Below are positions 24,909 to 33,943 of a DNA stretch of 64,000 bases, piece after piece. Each line of letters starts with the position of its first letter. Positions within the stretch are counted from its first letter, which is position 1. Below the pieces are notes generated by a model. It saw only the letters and a program-made list of their open reading frames with translations. It did no database searches and was not told the DNA's origin. The translations under genes and the position numbers were made by a program. Origin of the DNA: Thermosynechococcus sp. (GTDB lineage Bacteria > Cyanobacteriota > Cyanobacteriia > Thermosynechococcales > Thermosynechococcaceae); NCBI RefSeq assembly GCF_025999095.1, contig NZ_AP024678.1, positions 124,001 through 188,000 of the forward strand, written 5' to 3'.

Positions 24909-26147
24909 ATGCTGAACTGGCGCCGTTTTCTTCGGTTGAGTTGCCTAGTTGCTCTTTTAGTGGTTGCCTGTGGTACCTCTTCCTCTTCTGTGGCCACCGC
25001 TACCCTCAGCCAGAAAATTGAGCAGTTGCGACAGGCACCCCTGACCGTCGTCGTTGAGAATACCCAAGGTCGTCCGATTCCCAATGCCCGCATCGAACTG
25101 GCGCAGCAAAGCCACGCCTTCCCCTTTGGCGTTGCCCTCGATACGGAGATGTTTCGCCCCAGCCCACCCCCGGCTGCCCTTTGGTATAAGCAGACGGCTC
25201 AGGAAAACTTCAACGCGGCGGTTCATGAAAATGCCCTCAAGTGGTACCAGTTGGAACCAGAACAGGGCAAGCTGGACTTTACCATGGCTGACACCATTGT
25301 TAACTGGGTGCAGGCCCAGGGCTGGCCAATGCGGGGGCATACTCTCTTTTGGGAAGTGGAGCAGTTTAATCCCCCTTGGCTGAAAACACTGCCACCCGAG
25401 CAATTGCGCGCAGCAGTTCAAAACCATGCCATTACCGTCTGTCGCCACTATCGCGGTCGCATCAATGAGTTTGATGTCAACAACGAAATGCTCCATGGCA
25501 ATTTTTTCCGCAGTCGCCTTGGTGAGGGCATTGTTAAGGAGATGTTTGACTGGTGTCGTGAGGGCAATCCCGAAGCCGTTCTTTATGTCAACGACTACGG
25601 CATTATTGAGGGCGATCGCTTGAACGACTATGTTGAGCAGATTCGCGGTTTCTTGGCGCAGGGGGTGCCCCTTGGCGGTATTGGTATTCAAGCCCATCTG
25701 GAATCTCCCTTGGATGAGGCCAAAATGCAGCGCGCCCTCGATACCCTTGCTCAGTTCAATCTGCCCTTAAAAATTACCGAAGTGAGTGTGAGCTTGCCCA
25801 ATGAGCAACAGCAGGCCCAGACTCTGCGCCAGATTTACCGCCTTGGTTTTGCCCACCCCGCCGTCAAGGAAATTTTGCTTTGGGGCTTTTGGGCGGGGAA
25901 CCATTGGCGTCCCCAGGCGGGACTCTATCGCCAAGACTTTTCTGCTAAGCCAGCGGCGATCGCCTACCGCAAGCTGCTCTTTGAGGACTGGTGGACTAGG
26001 GTGACCGGTCGAACCAATGCCCAAGGCCAATGGCAGGGCCGCGGCTACCTCGGTCGTTATCGCTTAACCGTTACCGCCCAGGGCCAAACCCAAACCCGCG
26101 AGTTTGAACTGCCCCAAGGGGGGGCCACTGTCACCGTGCGGCTATGA
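24909..26147 (+). CDS. Glycoside hydrolase family 10 (endo-1,4-beta-xylanase-like) lipoprotein
   Basis: A 412-aa secreted protein. The N-terminal signal ends in a lipobox (ALLVVAC), so it is probably a lipoprotein. A short beta-rich domain (VVVENTQGRPIPNARIELAQ) precedes the (beta/alpha)8 barrel. Barrel motifs: NALKWYQLEPEQGKLDFTMAD, RGHTLFWEVEQ, the acid/base Glu in EFDVNNEMLHG, GIGIQAHLE, and the nucleophile Glu in LKITEVSVS, then LLWGFWAGNHWRP. The usual WDVVNE is replaced by FDVNNE, with the catalytic Glu kept. A C-terminal beta domain follows. Substrate may be xylan or another beta-glucan. Confidence 0.85.
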   Translation: MLNWRRFLRLSCLVALLVVACGTSSSSVATATLSQKIEQLRQAPLTVVVENTQGRPIPNARIELAQQSHAFPFGVALDTEMFRPSPPPAALWYKQTAQENFNAAVHENALKWYQLEPEQGKLDFTMADTIVNWVQAQGWPMRGHTLFWEVEQFNPPWLKTLPPEQLRAAVQNHAITVCRHYRGRINEFDVNNEMLHGNFFRSRLGEGIVKEMFDWCREGNPEAVLYVNDYGIIEGDRLNDYVEQIRGFLAQGVPLGGIGIQAHLESPLDEAKMQRALDTLAQFNLPLKITEVSVSLPNEQQQAQTLRQIYRLGFAHPAVKEILLWGFWAGNHWRPQAGLYRQDFSAKPAAIAYRKLLFEDWWTRVTGRTNAQGQWQGRGYLGRYRLTVTAQGQTQTREFELPQGGATVTVRL

Positions 26148-26149
26148 GC

Positions 26150-27004
26150 CTAGCCCCGCAGCGCCGCTGTCAAGAGGGAGAGCCAAGCCAAGGGGTTGCC
26201 GCCAGCGTAAATGTCCATGACCGCCTGAGCCAGTTGAGGGAGGGTGCGATGGCCGTAGAACCAAGGGGGTGTCACCGGTAACTGGAAAGGAACACGAACC
26301 ACGGCTTTTTCGGGATAGTCAAAAAGGAAGCTATTGTGAACGACGCCGACCCCAGAACCAATGGCCGCTGGCCTATGGCCAGGAAAGGCGCCCCAGGGGG
26401 TACAGCCCAACCCATAGGCCAAGGAGACCCAGGCATTAATGGCAATGGAACCGTAGCGTAGTTGGGCGATCGCCCGCTCCAGCGCCTCTGCATGGCTGGC
26501 CTCAGTCCGTGGATCAATAATTAGACTACAGCCAAGGGTGCCCCAGAGCCGCTCATTGACAAAGGTCACCGCCGTGGCAAGGTAGGTAGGGGCATCATTG
26601 ACGGGCAGTTGCACCTCTGCCAACAGACCACAAAAGACCTCTTCGCGGAAAATACGAGGATTCGCCGTCGGGGTGAGGCCTTCAATCAAGGTCCAAGGAA
26701 TTGTGCCTTCCCCAGCCGGACTCAGTATCGTAGCTTGGGGATAATCCGCCAAAAACGACTCATAGCGAGCGATCGCCCCCGGATAGTAGGCAGGACGCGA
26801 CGGAATCCCTTGCAGTTGTGCCTTCAGAGCGTTGAGGAATGCCTGGCGCTGCGGCCATTCCGCAGCCGTGACGAGGATTTGCGCCCCAATGCAGTTGAAG
26901 CTGGCATTATGAACAAGGGCACTGGCCACTTGGCGGGCTTGATACGCCAGCTCAGACTCTGTCCACTCCCCAGGGACCATCAGCAAGGGTGTGACATTTC
27001 CCAA
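26150..27004 (-). CDS. Aldehyde dehydrogenase, C-terminal part (split from upstream frame)
   Basis: This frame of 284 aa begins within the conserved ALDH motif KPVTAELGNVTP, whose first residues lie in the same frame just before the listed start. The catalytic cysteine is in NASFNCIGAQIL. Later it has the FREEVFCGLLAEV segment (family E.FGP region) and the C-terminal INAWVSLAYGLGCTPWGAFPGH. Together with the frame at 27013-27804 it makes one NAD(P)-dependent aldehyde dehydrogenase. The two are separated by a one-base shift at about 27024. If real, the split probably abolishes activity. Confidence 0.75.
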   Translation of the reverse strand: MGNVTPLLMVPGEWTESELAYQARQVASALVHNASFNCIGAQILVTAAEWPQRQAFLNALKAQLQGIPSRPAYYPGAIARYESFLADYPQATILSPAGEGTIPWTLIEGLTPTANPRIFREEVFCGLLAEVQLPVNDAPTYLATAVTFVNERLWGTLGCSLIIDPRTEASHAEALERAIAQLRYGSIAINAWVSLAYGLGCTPWGAFPGHRPAAIGSGVGVVHNSFLFDYPEKAVVRVPFQLPVTPPWFYGHRTLPQLAQAVMDIYAGGNPLAWLSLLTAALRG

Positions 27005-27012
27005 TTCTGCCG

Positions 27013-27804
27013 TTACGGGTTTGCCTCAGCTTGGGGCTGTTGGCGCGCCTTGCGAATGGCCTGCTCAGCCGCCGTTTCTCCCCAAACGAGACGATTGTAG
27101 GTATGGTGGGATCCCGTAATGTGAACGTGCTGCGTCAAGGGATGGTGGCAGAGGGCTTCACCTAGGGCGGCATCCCCTTCAACAATCTCAAGGAAACCCG
27201 CCTCAATCAGGGGGGCACAAACCTTACGAAAACAGTCCGTCAAGGGGGTCAAGAGGGGATTCATCTTCAGTAGTGCCACTCGATTGGCCACCACAAGTTG
27301 ATAGAGGGCATCCGCCAAGCACAAGGATGTGATATTGCCTGCCCCCAGCACGACAGCGACCCCCGGTGGCGGTGGGTTACGGTAGGCACTGCCTTGAGTT
27401 GGGGGGTGATTGGGTTGGAGCCAAACTGCCGCTTTCACCCCAAACCAGAGTAAGCGCTCTTGCCAATTGCGCGGCAGAATCTCAGCGATCGCCTGACCGG
27501 TGGGGGCGGTTCGCCAGCGGGGTACGGGGGGAGTTGCCTCGTGACGCAGGGCATAGAGATAGTGATCCAGCTTGAGAATCAGTCCCAGAGGACCTGTTGT
27601 CCACTCTTCCCCTGCCCAGGCGCCTTGGGGATCAATTCCCTTAATTTGACAGGCTAGGGTAACCCACTCTGTGGCATGGCGGCGAGCCAGGGCCTTAACC
27701 GCTTTCAGATAGGGAATCCGCTGCCGCGGGGAGAGGGATTGCCAGCGGCTGGCCTGCTGGTGGAGGCGGTCAAGTTCGGGAATCGTGGCTGTGGAGAGTG
27801 CCAT
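27013..27804 (-). CDS. Aldehyde dehydrogenase, N-terminal part (frameshifted)
   Basis: N-terminal cofactor-binding half: RWQSLSPRQRIPYLKAVKALARRH, NPPPPGVAVVLGAGNITSLCLADALYQLVVANRVALLKMNP and HPLTQHVHITGSHHTYNRLVWGE follow the ALDH Rossmann pattern. After the Gly/Ser motif the frame ends in QAEANP and TAA, exactly where the next frame supplies KPVTAELGNV. One additional G at 27024-27025 (plus-strand C) would restore a single gene of about 550 codons. I chose ATG 27804 (MALSTATIPELD); an AGGAG lies about 17 bases upstream. Confidence 0.75.
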   Translation of the reverse strand: MALSTATIPELDRLHQQASRWQSLSPRQRIPYLKAVKALARRHATEWVTLACQIKGIDPQGAWAGEEWTTGPLGLILKLDHYLYALRHEATPPVPRWRTAPTGQAIAEILPRNWQERLLWFGVKAAVWLQPNHPPTQGSAYRNPPPPGVAVVLGAGNITSLCLADALYQLVVANRVALLKMNPLLTPLTDCFRKVCAPLIEAGFLEIVEGDAALGEALCHHPLTQHVHITGSHHTYNRLVWGETAAEQAIRKARQQPQAEANP

Positions 27805-27976
27805 AGTGAGGTGGTTGGTTTTCTCCTGTGGACATTGTTTGTGGACATTGTTGAACAGCGGTGCCAGTTCTGGGCGGGCTGTTGTGATCAATGCTCTTGT
27901 GCCAAGAAACTCAATCGCGATCGCCCGCCCGCTGCGCTACATTAAAAAATTATGAACGATGCAGGGGAGGTAAGGC

Positions 27977-28759
27977 GTGATTCGTCCCGACAGCGAAGTC
28001 ATTTTAGAAGTTAGAGAGTTAACGGCCAGTGTGGAGGACACCCCCATTCTCAAAGGGCTAAACTTGACGATTCGCGCGGGAGAAATTCATGCCATCATGG
28101 GACCCAATGGCTCCGGCAAAAGCACCTTCTCCAAAATTCTCGCGGGTCATCCCGACTACACGGTAACGGGTGGCGCAGTCCTCTACAAAGGCAAAAATCT
28201 CCTGGACTTGCCCCCTGAAGAGCGTGCCCGCGAAGGGGTCTTTTTGGCCTTTCAATACCCCCTTGAAATTCCGGGGGTGAGCAACCTTGACTTTTTGCGG
28301 GTAGCCTACAATGCCAAGCGGAAACACCAAGGCCTCGATGAACTGGATGCCTTTGATTTTGATGATTTGGTGCGGCAGAAAATTGAACTGGTGAAGCTAG
28401 ATGAAGGCTTCCTCAATCGGGGGGTGAATGAGGGCTTCTCTGGCGGTGAGAAAAAGCGCAATGAAATTTTGCAAATGGCCCTGCTGGAACCAACCCTTGC
28501 CATCCTTGATGAAACGGACTCTGGGCTTGATATTGATGCCCTGCGCATTGTGGCCAACGGCGTCAATCAACTCACTCGCCCGGACAACTGCATTCTGCTC
28601 ATTACCCACTATCAGCGGCTGTTGGACTATATCGTGCCCGACTATGTCCATGTCATGGAGGGAGGGCGCATTGTGCTCACGGGGCCGAAGGAACTGGCCC
28701 TAGAACTGGAAGCACGGGGCTATGACTGGGTTCGCGAAGAGGAGGTGGCTGCCTCATGA
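27977..28759 (+). CDS. sufC: Fe-S cluster assembly ATPase SufC
   Basis: ABC-type ATPase of the SUF system, 260 aa. Walker [18 protein letters not shown]-loop [20 protein letters not shown], signature [14 protein letters not shown], Walker [18 protein letters not shown] and H-loop [13 protein letters not shown]. It starts with GTG 27977 preceded by GGGGAGG. It overlaps sufD by ATGA. SufB is not in the window upstream, so here the operon is sufC-sufD only, as far as can be seen. Confidence 0.96.
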   Translation: MIRPDSEVILEVRELTASVEDTPILKGLNLTIRAGEIHAIMGPNGSGKSTFSKILAGHPDYTVTGGAVLYKGKNLLDLPPEERAREGVFLAFQYPLEIPGVSNLDFLRVAYNAKRKHQGLDELDAFDFDDLVRQKIELVKLDEGFLNRGVNEGFSGGEKKRNEILQMALLEPTLAILDETDSGLDIDALRIVANGVNQLTRPDNCILLITHYQRLLDYIVPDYVHVMEGGRIVLTGPKELALELEARGYDWVREEEVAAS

Positions 28760-30054
28760 CAATTACAGTCAATGCCAATTCCGATCAAGCGGATCTGCCC
28801 AAGGCCAGTTGCGCCAATGACCTCAATGACCTGTTGAACTTAGCCCCGCCCCTGCGCCACCCTGAGCTGGCAGTGCTACGCCAAACTGCCCGCGATCGCC
28901 TCCATGAGCAAACCTTGCCGACCCCCCGTGATGAGGATTGGCGCTTTACGGATTTATCGGTTTTACGGACGCGCTCCTTTGAACCGCCCCTTGCCCCCCT
29001 CAACCCTGAAATTGTTGCTGAGGTGCGGCATCTGCTGTGCGAACGCACTTTTCCAACCGCTGCCCAGCTGGTCCTGATTGATGGCTATTTCTGTGCTGAG
29101 CTATCGCAGGTAAAAGCCGCAGGGGTTGAGCTGTTACCGCCCACAGTGCCAGCGATCGCCCCCCCGGAGGTCTTCAGTGACCTCAATGCCGCCATGCTGG
29201 CAGAGCGGCTGTGTCTGCGCCTATCGGGACATCTCAGGGAGCCGGTGGAGGTCTTCTTTGTCAGTAGTCGGCAGCAGCAGAGTGTGGTCTCACCCCGCCT
29301 TACCGTTGAAGTGGCTGCCCACGGTCAAGGGACCCTGATTGAACGCTTTTTGTCCCTCAGCGGTGACCAACAGTTCACCAACACTGTGACGGAAATTTCC
29401 CTGGGTGCGGCTGCTTGCTTGCACCATGTGCGAATTCAACACCAATCGCCGACGGCGATTCACATTGGCTCTACAGCAGTGTGCCAAGCTCAAGACAGTG
29501 ACTACGAGGGGCATGCCATTGATTTGGGGGGATGCTTGAGTCGCCATCATTGGCAGGTACAGATCCAAGGCAGTGGTAGCCAGACAATCTTGAAGGGGCT
29601 AGCGATCGCCATGGATGAGCAGATCGTAGACACCCACTCAGCAGTGCTCTTCCATGCTCCCCACAGCAGGAGTGCACAGATTCACAAGTGCATTCTTGGC
29701 GATCGCGCCCATGGTATTTTTAATGGTCGCGTCGTTGTGCCCCACGTGGCGCAACTCACGGACGCCAGCCAGCTCAATCGCACACTGCTGCTTTCCGACA
29801 AAGCCCGTGTCGATACCAAGCCGCAACTGGAAATTGTGGCTGATAACGTCAAGTGCTCCCACGGTGCCACCGTCAGTCAACTGGCCGCGGCGGACCTCTT
29901 TTACCTGCGCAGTCGCGGCCTTGATCAGCGCCAAGCACGGGATTTACTGGTGAAGGCCTTTGCCCTTGAGCAGCTCAGCGACATGACACCCGAGCCACTA
30001 CGGGAGGAAATTGAGGAAGCACTGCTCGCCAAATTAGGCGGATCGCTGCCGTAA
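28756..30054 (+). CDS. sufD: Fe-S cluster assembly protein SufD
   Basis: Partner of SufB and SufC in the SufBC2D scaffold complex, 432 aa. The N-terminal helical domain has [14 protein letters not shown]. The C-terminal beta-helix domain has [79 protein letters not shown] and [22 protein letters not shown]. The final [13 protein letters not shown] helix is typical. Its 3' end overlaps the convergent PepSY-type gene by about 20 bases. Confidence 0.95.
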   Translation: MTITVNANSDQADLPKASCANDLNDLLNLAPPLRHPELAVLRQTARDRLHEQTLPTPRDEDWRFTDLSVLRTRSFEPPLAPLNPEIVAEVRHLLCERTFPTAAQLVLIDGYFCAELSQVKAAGVELLPPTVPAIAPPEVFSDLNAAMLAERLCLRLSGHLREPVEVFFVSSRQQQSVVSPRLTVEVAAHGQGTLIERFLSLSGDQQFTNTVTEISLGAAACLHHVRIQHQSPTAIHIGSTAVCQAQDSDYEGHAIDLGGCLSRHHWQVQIQGSGSQTILKGLAIAMDEQIVDTHSAVLFHAPHSRSAQIHKCILGDRAHGIFNGRVVVPHVAQLTDASQLNRTLLLSDKARVDTKPQLEIVADNVKCSHGATVSQLAAADLFYLRSRGLDQRQARDLLVKAFALEQLSDMTPEPLREEIEEALLAKLGGSLP

Positions 30055-30576
30055 CATCCGCCAGCCAGTGAAAAACATCAGGAGCAAAGCCGTACCCAGC
30101 AGCAAGACGTAGAGGGGTTTTAGGGCTGCGCCCAGATAGGCTCCTTCATGAATTTGTAATAAAATAGCCACCCTTTCTTTCGGCAACCCCAGCCAATAGC
30201 GACTCAAATGATACATCACTCCTGTGATGGCACTGATTAGCAATGGCAGAAGGAGAACCAAGGCGCCATATTGATGTATTACCCTTATATTCCTCTTGGC
30301 AGAAGAGAGGCCACGTTTTAGAAGCCGAGGATTAATTAACCTGAAGCCACTGGCAATCAAGACAACCACGGCCAAGCTGAGCAAGAGCATATAAATGCAA
30401 CTAAACCATTCCCCCAGACAGCTACCCGTATGGATTGCCATCATAGCTCTACCAAAGTCCTTTGATAGATTGAACCAACTACGACCTAGACGATAGGCTA
30501 GCCCCGTAGAAACTGTTAGCCCTAAGGGTAAAAACAGAGCGATCGCTAGTTGACGATGTAGGTGACGGATGTTCAT
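30034..30576 (-). CDS. Small PepSY-associated membrane protein
   Basis: About 180 aa with four hydrophobic segments in two similar halves: RQLAIALFLPLGLTVSTGLAYRLGRSWF and HQYGALVLLLPLLISAITGVMYHLSRYWLG, each followed by an IHTG or IHEG stretch and a second helix. The pattern matches PepSY-associated TM helix proteins found with iron or copper uptake genes. ATG 30576 (MNIRHLHRQL) is preferred over a TTG three codons earlier. It follows the dioxygenase gene by about 23 bases on the same strand. Confidence 0.75.
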   Translation of the reverse strand: MNIRHLHRQLAIALFLPLGLTVSTGLAYRLGRSWFNLSKDFGRAMMAIHTGSCLGEWFSCIYMLLLSLAVVVLIASGFRLINPRLLKRGLSSAKRNIRVIHQYGALVLLLPLLISAITGVMYHLSRYWLGLPKERVAILLQIHEGAYLGAALKPLYVLLLGTALLLMFFTGWRMLRQRSA

Positions 30577-30599
30577 CTTAATCAAAATAACGCAGCAAA

Positions 30600-31274
30600 T
30601 TAAATTTCAGCCCATTTCCGCAGCAAGTTAGAGTACACCTTGCACAGGAGATCAAACTCTACGGTCTTTCCCTGCTTTTCAAAAATGCTGTGGCGAACCG
30701 TATCTAACTCAAAGAGCAGTTCCCGCTCTAGGGGATCACGAATCAAACTTTGCACCCAGGCAACTGCCACCAGGCGCACCCCCTTACTCACTGCCTCCAC
30801 GCGATGGAGAAAGATAGAAGGATAAACAATCATTGATCCCGCAGGTAGCTTAAAATACTGCTCTCCGAGGCTGGTGTCGAGAACCAATGCCCCTCCTTCG
30901 TAGGTCAAAGGATCAGTTAGAAAAATCGTTAGGGAAAGATCAGAGCGGCTCAATTGATCACCACTTCCCATCAGGGCATTGTCCATATGGGTACCGTAGG
31001 CCATGCCTGCCTCGTAGCGGCTAAACAGAAGGGGACCAATCATCTTGGGCTGGACATAGGTTTGAAAGAGCCGATTTCTCCCTAGGGCAGAGCGTACCAT
31101 TTCCGAGGCAACTTGGTACTCCTCCCCCTCCTGCACCAGTTGTTGATTGTCTTTAACCCTTTTGGCATAAATCCCGGCAGTCCGTTTGCCGTTCTCAAAC
31201 ACCCCGGCTTGTAGGAGTGTATTTAGCTGGCTCAATTCCTGAGTGCTGAGTAATTGATCAATTTGCAGTAGCAT
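30600..31274 (-). CDS. Fe(II)/2-oxoglutarate-dependent hydroxylase, YbiX/PiuC type
   Basis: PKHD-type dioxygenase of 224 aa. The first iron ligands are in YGTHMDNALMG (H-x-D), the third in SIFLHRVEAVSKG, and the 2-oxoglutarate Arg in KGVRLVAVAWVQS. The N-terminus MLLQIDQLLSTQELSQL is the usual start, at ATG 31274. PiuC/YbiX homologues are linked to TonB-dependent siderophore uptake and are often induced by iron starvation. A PepSY-type membrane protein gene is next, which fits a metal-related unit, but no Fur box was recognised. Confidence 0.9.
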   Translation of the reverse strand: MLLQIDQLLSTQELSQLNTLLQAGVFENGKRTAGIYAKRVKDNQQLVQEGEEYQVASEMVRSALGRNRLFQTYVQPKMIGPLLFSRYEAGMAYGTHMDNALMGSGDQLSRSDLSLTIFLTDPLTYEGGALVLDTSLGEQYFKLPAGSMIVYPSIFLHRVEAVSKGVRLVAVAWVQSLIRDPLERELLFELDTVRHSIFEKQGKTVEFDLLCKVYSNLLRKWAEI

Positions 31275-31417
31275 AGGGTGCTTTTCTTGATGGGTATCCA
31301 CAGGATAGTCATAGGACTGTTTCTGCTCTGGGGGGCAGAGCAACTAGCCTGCCCCATTGTGGCTGCACTACAACTCAAGTGCTCAGCATAGAGCTTGACT
31401 GACAAAAACAAGACAAC

Positions 31418-31711
31418 TTATGACTGCCAAAATCGATAACGACCGCGTTCGCCATATTCGCCCCGTTCACCCCGTTCACCACATTCGCCCCGTTCACCAT
31501 GTTCACCCCGTTCACCGCGTTCGGCCATCAGGTAAATGCTAAAGCCTCCGGCTGGCTTGCCGGTGACCGCAGTGGCAGAGGCGCCGGGAACAGAGGGACC
31601 CCGATAGGATGTTCCTCCCTCTTCACCGCCAGCATTAGGAGTCTGGCAACTAGCTAGGGTCGTTGCTAGCCCTAGGGAAAGAAACAGGCGGACAGCTTGT
31701 GAAGAATTCAT
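31418..31711 (-). CDS. Small lipoprotein with collagen-like Gly-Glu-Arg repeats
   Basis: A 97-aa protein. The signal peptide ends in a lipobox (TTLASC, Cys22), followed by a Gly/Ser/Ala-rich spacer. The C-terminal third is a tract of nine G-x-y triplets, mostly GER/GEH/GEY, ending GRYRFWQS. On DNA this is a tandem 9-base array at about 31437-31525. A Cys inside the tract (GECGER) could crosslink chains. G-x-y repeats can form collagen-like triple helices, but with no proline this one would have to rely on charged pairs. It lies directly behind the sensor-kinase gene. Confidence 0.65.
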   Translation of the reverse strand: MNSSQAVRLFLSLGLATTLASCQTPNAGGEEGGTSYRGPSVPGASATAVTGKPAGGFSIYLMAERGERGEHGERGECGERGERGEYGERGRYRFWQS

Positions 31712-31792
31712 TGCAGACTGCTCCTTAGAATGTTCAATTCTGCGTTTCTTCCCAACCCTAGCAAGAGAAAGTAAAAATCTTGGAAAGGATGC

Positions 31793-33193
31793 TTATGCCG
31801 CAGGCAGCTTGATGACAAATGTTGTTCCCTGATGTTGCTGACTGTAGACACTGACGGTCCCACCATAGTGATCAACGAGTGTCTTAACCACCGTCAAACC
31901 TAATCCTGAGCCTTGGGCGTAATGTAGCCTTGCTTCCTTGGAGCGCCAGAATCGGTCAAAAATGCGGGGTAGATCTTGAGGAGCAATTCCAATGCCGGTA
32001 TCCTGAATTTCAACAATGGCGAAAGCCCCTTGCTTTCTAAGACAAACAGTGATCGCCCCACGATCAGAAGTGTACTGAAGCGCATTATCTAAAAGATTGC
32101 TAAAAATTTCATAAATTTGTTGAGGATGTCCACGGACATAGCTATTACTCTCGCATTGATAAGTCAGATGAATCTCTTTTCTTTCGGCGCGATCGCGGTT
32201 CAGTTCAATTAGTGAATCTAATAACTCATCTAAGTCAATTTCAATCCATTGACTCTGATCCAATATGTTGTTATCCGTGCGGGCCAATATCAGAAGCTTA
32301 TTAATCAAAGCAGTCATCTGCTGGCAAGCAAATGAGATAACTTTGACCTTATTTAAATGGGAAGAATCAAGATTATTTAAGTGAATTTCTAGTAACGAAA
32401 TAGAAGCTTGAATCGCCGTTAGAGGATGACGCAATTGATGGGAGACATCCGCAGTAAATTGTTTGATTTGATTTAGTGAAACAACAATTGGTTCTAGATT
32501 TTTACGAGTTAACCAAGATGCCGCAAGGAGTGCCAGCGTACTAATACATAGGATATTTAATAGAAAAACATGTCTCAAATAGTTAATCTCTTCTTCTAAT
32601 TCAGCGGTAGATTGTATGACACAGACGTAGCCGACAATTTGACTCTGCTGCCCTGGTTGAATCGGAGTTGCATGTACCGGTAGAAGAAAACGGTGATATT
32701 GATTTGCTTCGATGATGGTTCCAGAGGCAGGAAGATCATCGGGGAAGTTGATCTTCCCAAATCTCTTTCCTTCGTATAGAATTAGGTTTTTATCCTTATC
32801 GTACCACTGAATACCTTGGGAAAGGTTAATTCGAGGGCTCTCTATAACTTCATAGACAGAACTGAAATAGTACTTACCCATTAATTGTGAAACAGTTATT
32901 GGCTGTAAAGCCCCCGATTCATTTCTAGGGGCATATGCTTTATACTCCGGCTGCTTTTTCAACTCTTCGTATTCATGTTGAAGAATAGAAAAAATATTGG
33001 CAGACCAATTTCCTACTTCCCTGAGATTGGTATTTAATTGATTAAAGCGCTGAGCAACAATCAAGGAGTAAATGGTTAATGAAGAAATAGATAAGATGCC
33101 ATTAATCAGTAGAAAGTATACGAGAAATAGGCGATTTCGCAGCTGACTAAGTTTGCGATTGGAAGTTCGGATTAAGCCGATAGCCAAAACCAT
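31793..33193 (-). CDS. Two-component sensor histidine kinase
   Basis: About 466 aa. A first membrane helix (RLFLVYFLLINGILSISSL), a periplasmic sensing domain of about 170 residues, a second helix (FLLNILCISTLALLAASWL), then HisKA with FTADVSHQLRHPLTAIQ (phospho-His) and HATPase_c with N-box NLLDNALQYT, G1 DTGIGIAP, F-box RIFDRFWR and G2 GSGLGLTVV. It overlaps the 3' end of the regulator gene, so the start is uncertain (ATG 33193 or a start further down). The architecture resembles RppB/NrsS of Synechocystis, which respond to redox or nickel, but the ligand here is unknown. Confidence 0.88.
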   Translation of the reverse strand: MVLAIGLIRTSNRKLSQLRNRLFLVYFLLINGILSISSLTIYSLIVAQRFNQLNTNLREVGNWSANIFSILQHEYEELKKQPEYKAYAPRNESGALQPITVSQLMGKYYFSSVYEVIESPRINLSQGIQWYDKDKNLILYEGKRFGKINFPDDLPASGTIIEANQYHRFLLPVHATPIQPGQQSQIVGYVCVIQSTAELEEEINYLRHVFLLNILCISTLALLAASWLTRKNLEPIVVSLNQIKQFTADVSHQLRHPLTAIQASISLLEIHLNNLDSSHLNKVKVISFACQQMTALINKLLILARTDNNILDQSQWIEIDLDELLDSLIELNRDRAERKEIHLTYQCESNSYVRGHPQQIYEIFSNLLDNALQYTSDRGAITVCLRKQGAFAIVEIQDTGIGIAPQDLPRIFDRFWRSKEARLHYAQGSGLGLTVVKTLVDHYGGTVSVYSQQHQGTTFVIKLPAA

Positions 33194-33836
33194 AGACAGT
33201 CTCAATAAAATTAGCAGGGGCCCCTACTGCTTTCAACTTATGACGTAGGCTTCTTAAGTGGACTTTAACCGTTTCCTCACCTGGCATCTCATCAAAAGGC
33301 CAAGCATGATCCATAATAGCTGAGCGGCTCAGAATACGGCTGCCATGGCGCAATAACACCTCTAAGATGGCATACTCTTTGGGTGTAAGATGCAACTCTT
33401 GATGGTTGTACATTACTTTAGTGCTATCAAGATCAAGAACGAGGGCACCCCAGTGCAGAGTAGGGGTGAAGGGTAGTGGCTTGCGCCTCAATAGGGCACG
33501 GACTCTGGCCAAGAGTTCAGGGAGATCAAAGGGCTTGACAATGTAGTCATCGGCACCTGCATCAAGACCAATGACTTTATCGCTACTGGTGTCTCGAGCG
33601 GTCAGCATCAGAATAGGAAGTGAGTGGCCTCTTTGGCGAATTATTTGGCAAAAGCTGAGACCGTCCATGCGAGGTAAGCCGAGGTCTAAGATAAGGAGGT
33701 CAAAAGGGGTGGCTTCTAAATACTCAAGCCCCGTCTCTGCATCATGGACACTTTCAACAATGTACTGCTGATGGGCTAGGGATTCAGCAACTAAGCTCGC
33801 AATTGTCCTATCGTCTTCGATAATTAAGATTTTCAC
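33147..33836 (-). CDS. OmpR-family response regulator
   Basis: About 229 aa. The receiver domain has acidic pocket EDD, phospho-acceptor Asp in LLILDLGLPRMDG, Thr in MLTARD and Lys in VKPFD. The C-terminal winged helix has LTPKEYAILEVLLRHG and ETVKVHLRSLRHKL..AVGAP..IETVYGFGYRL. GTG 33836 (MKILIIEDD) is preferred over TTG 33848. It is cotranscribed with the kinase gene downstream. An inverted GCCGGC/GCCGGC pair and two HIP1 octamers lie just upstream, between it and argJ. Confidence 0.92.
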   Translation of the reverse strand: MKILIIEDDRTIASLVAESLAHQQYIVESVHDAETGLEYLEATPFDLLILDLGLPRMDGLSFCQIIRQRGHSLPILMLTARDTSSDKVIGLDAGADDYIVKPFDLPELLARVRALLRRKPLPFTPTLHWGALVLDLDSTKVMYNHQELHLTPKEYAILEVLLRHGSRILSRSAIMDHAWPFDEMPGEETVKVHLRSLRHKLKAVGAPANFIETVYGFGYRLNPNFQSQT

Positions 33837-33943
33837 TACTGCTGACAATGTCCTTAGTTGGTCTTTTTTGTTTTTGTTGCGATTGGTGGCGATCGCCGCC
33901 GGCAGGTTGACAGCGATCGCCGGCTCCCACTGGCAACGGACAG

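Noticed and set aside
31437-31525. The 9-base array in the lipoprotein gene as a non-coding minisatellite
   Set aside because: It is in frame behind a good signal peptide and lipobox, and every unit gives a G-x-y triplet; a coding role is the better reading.
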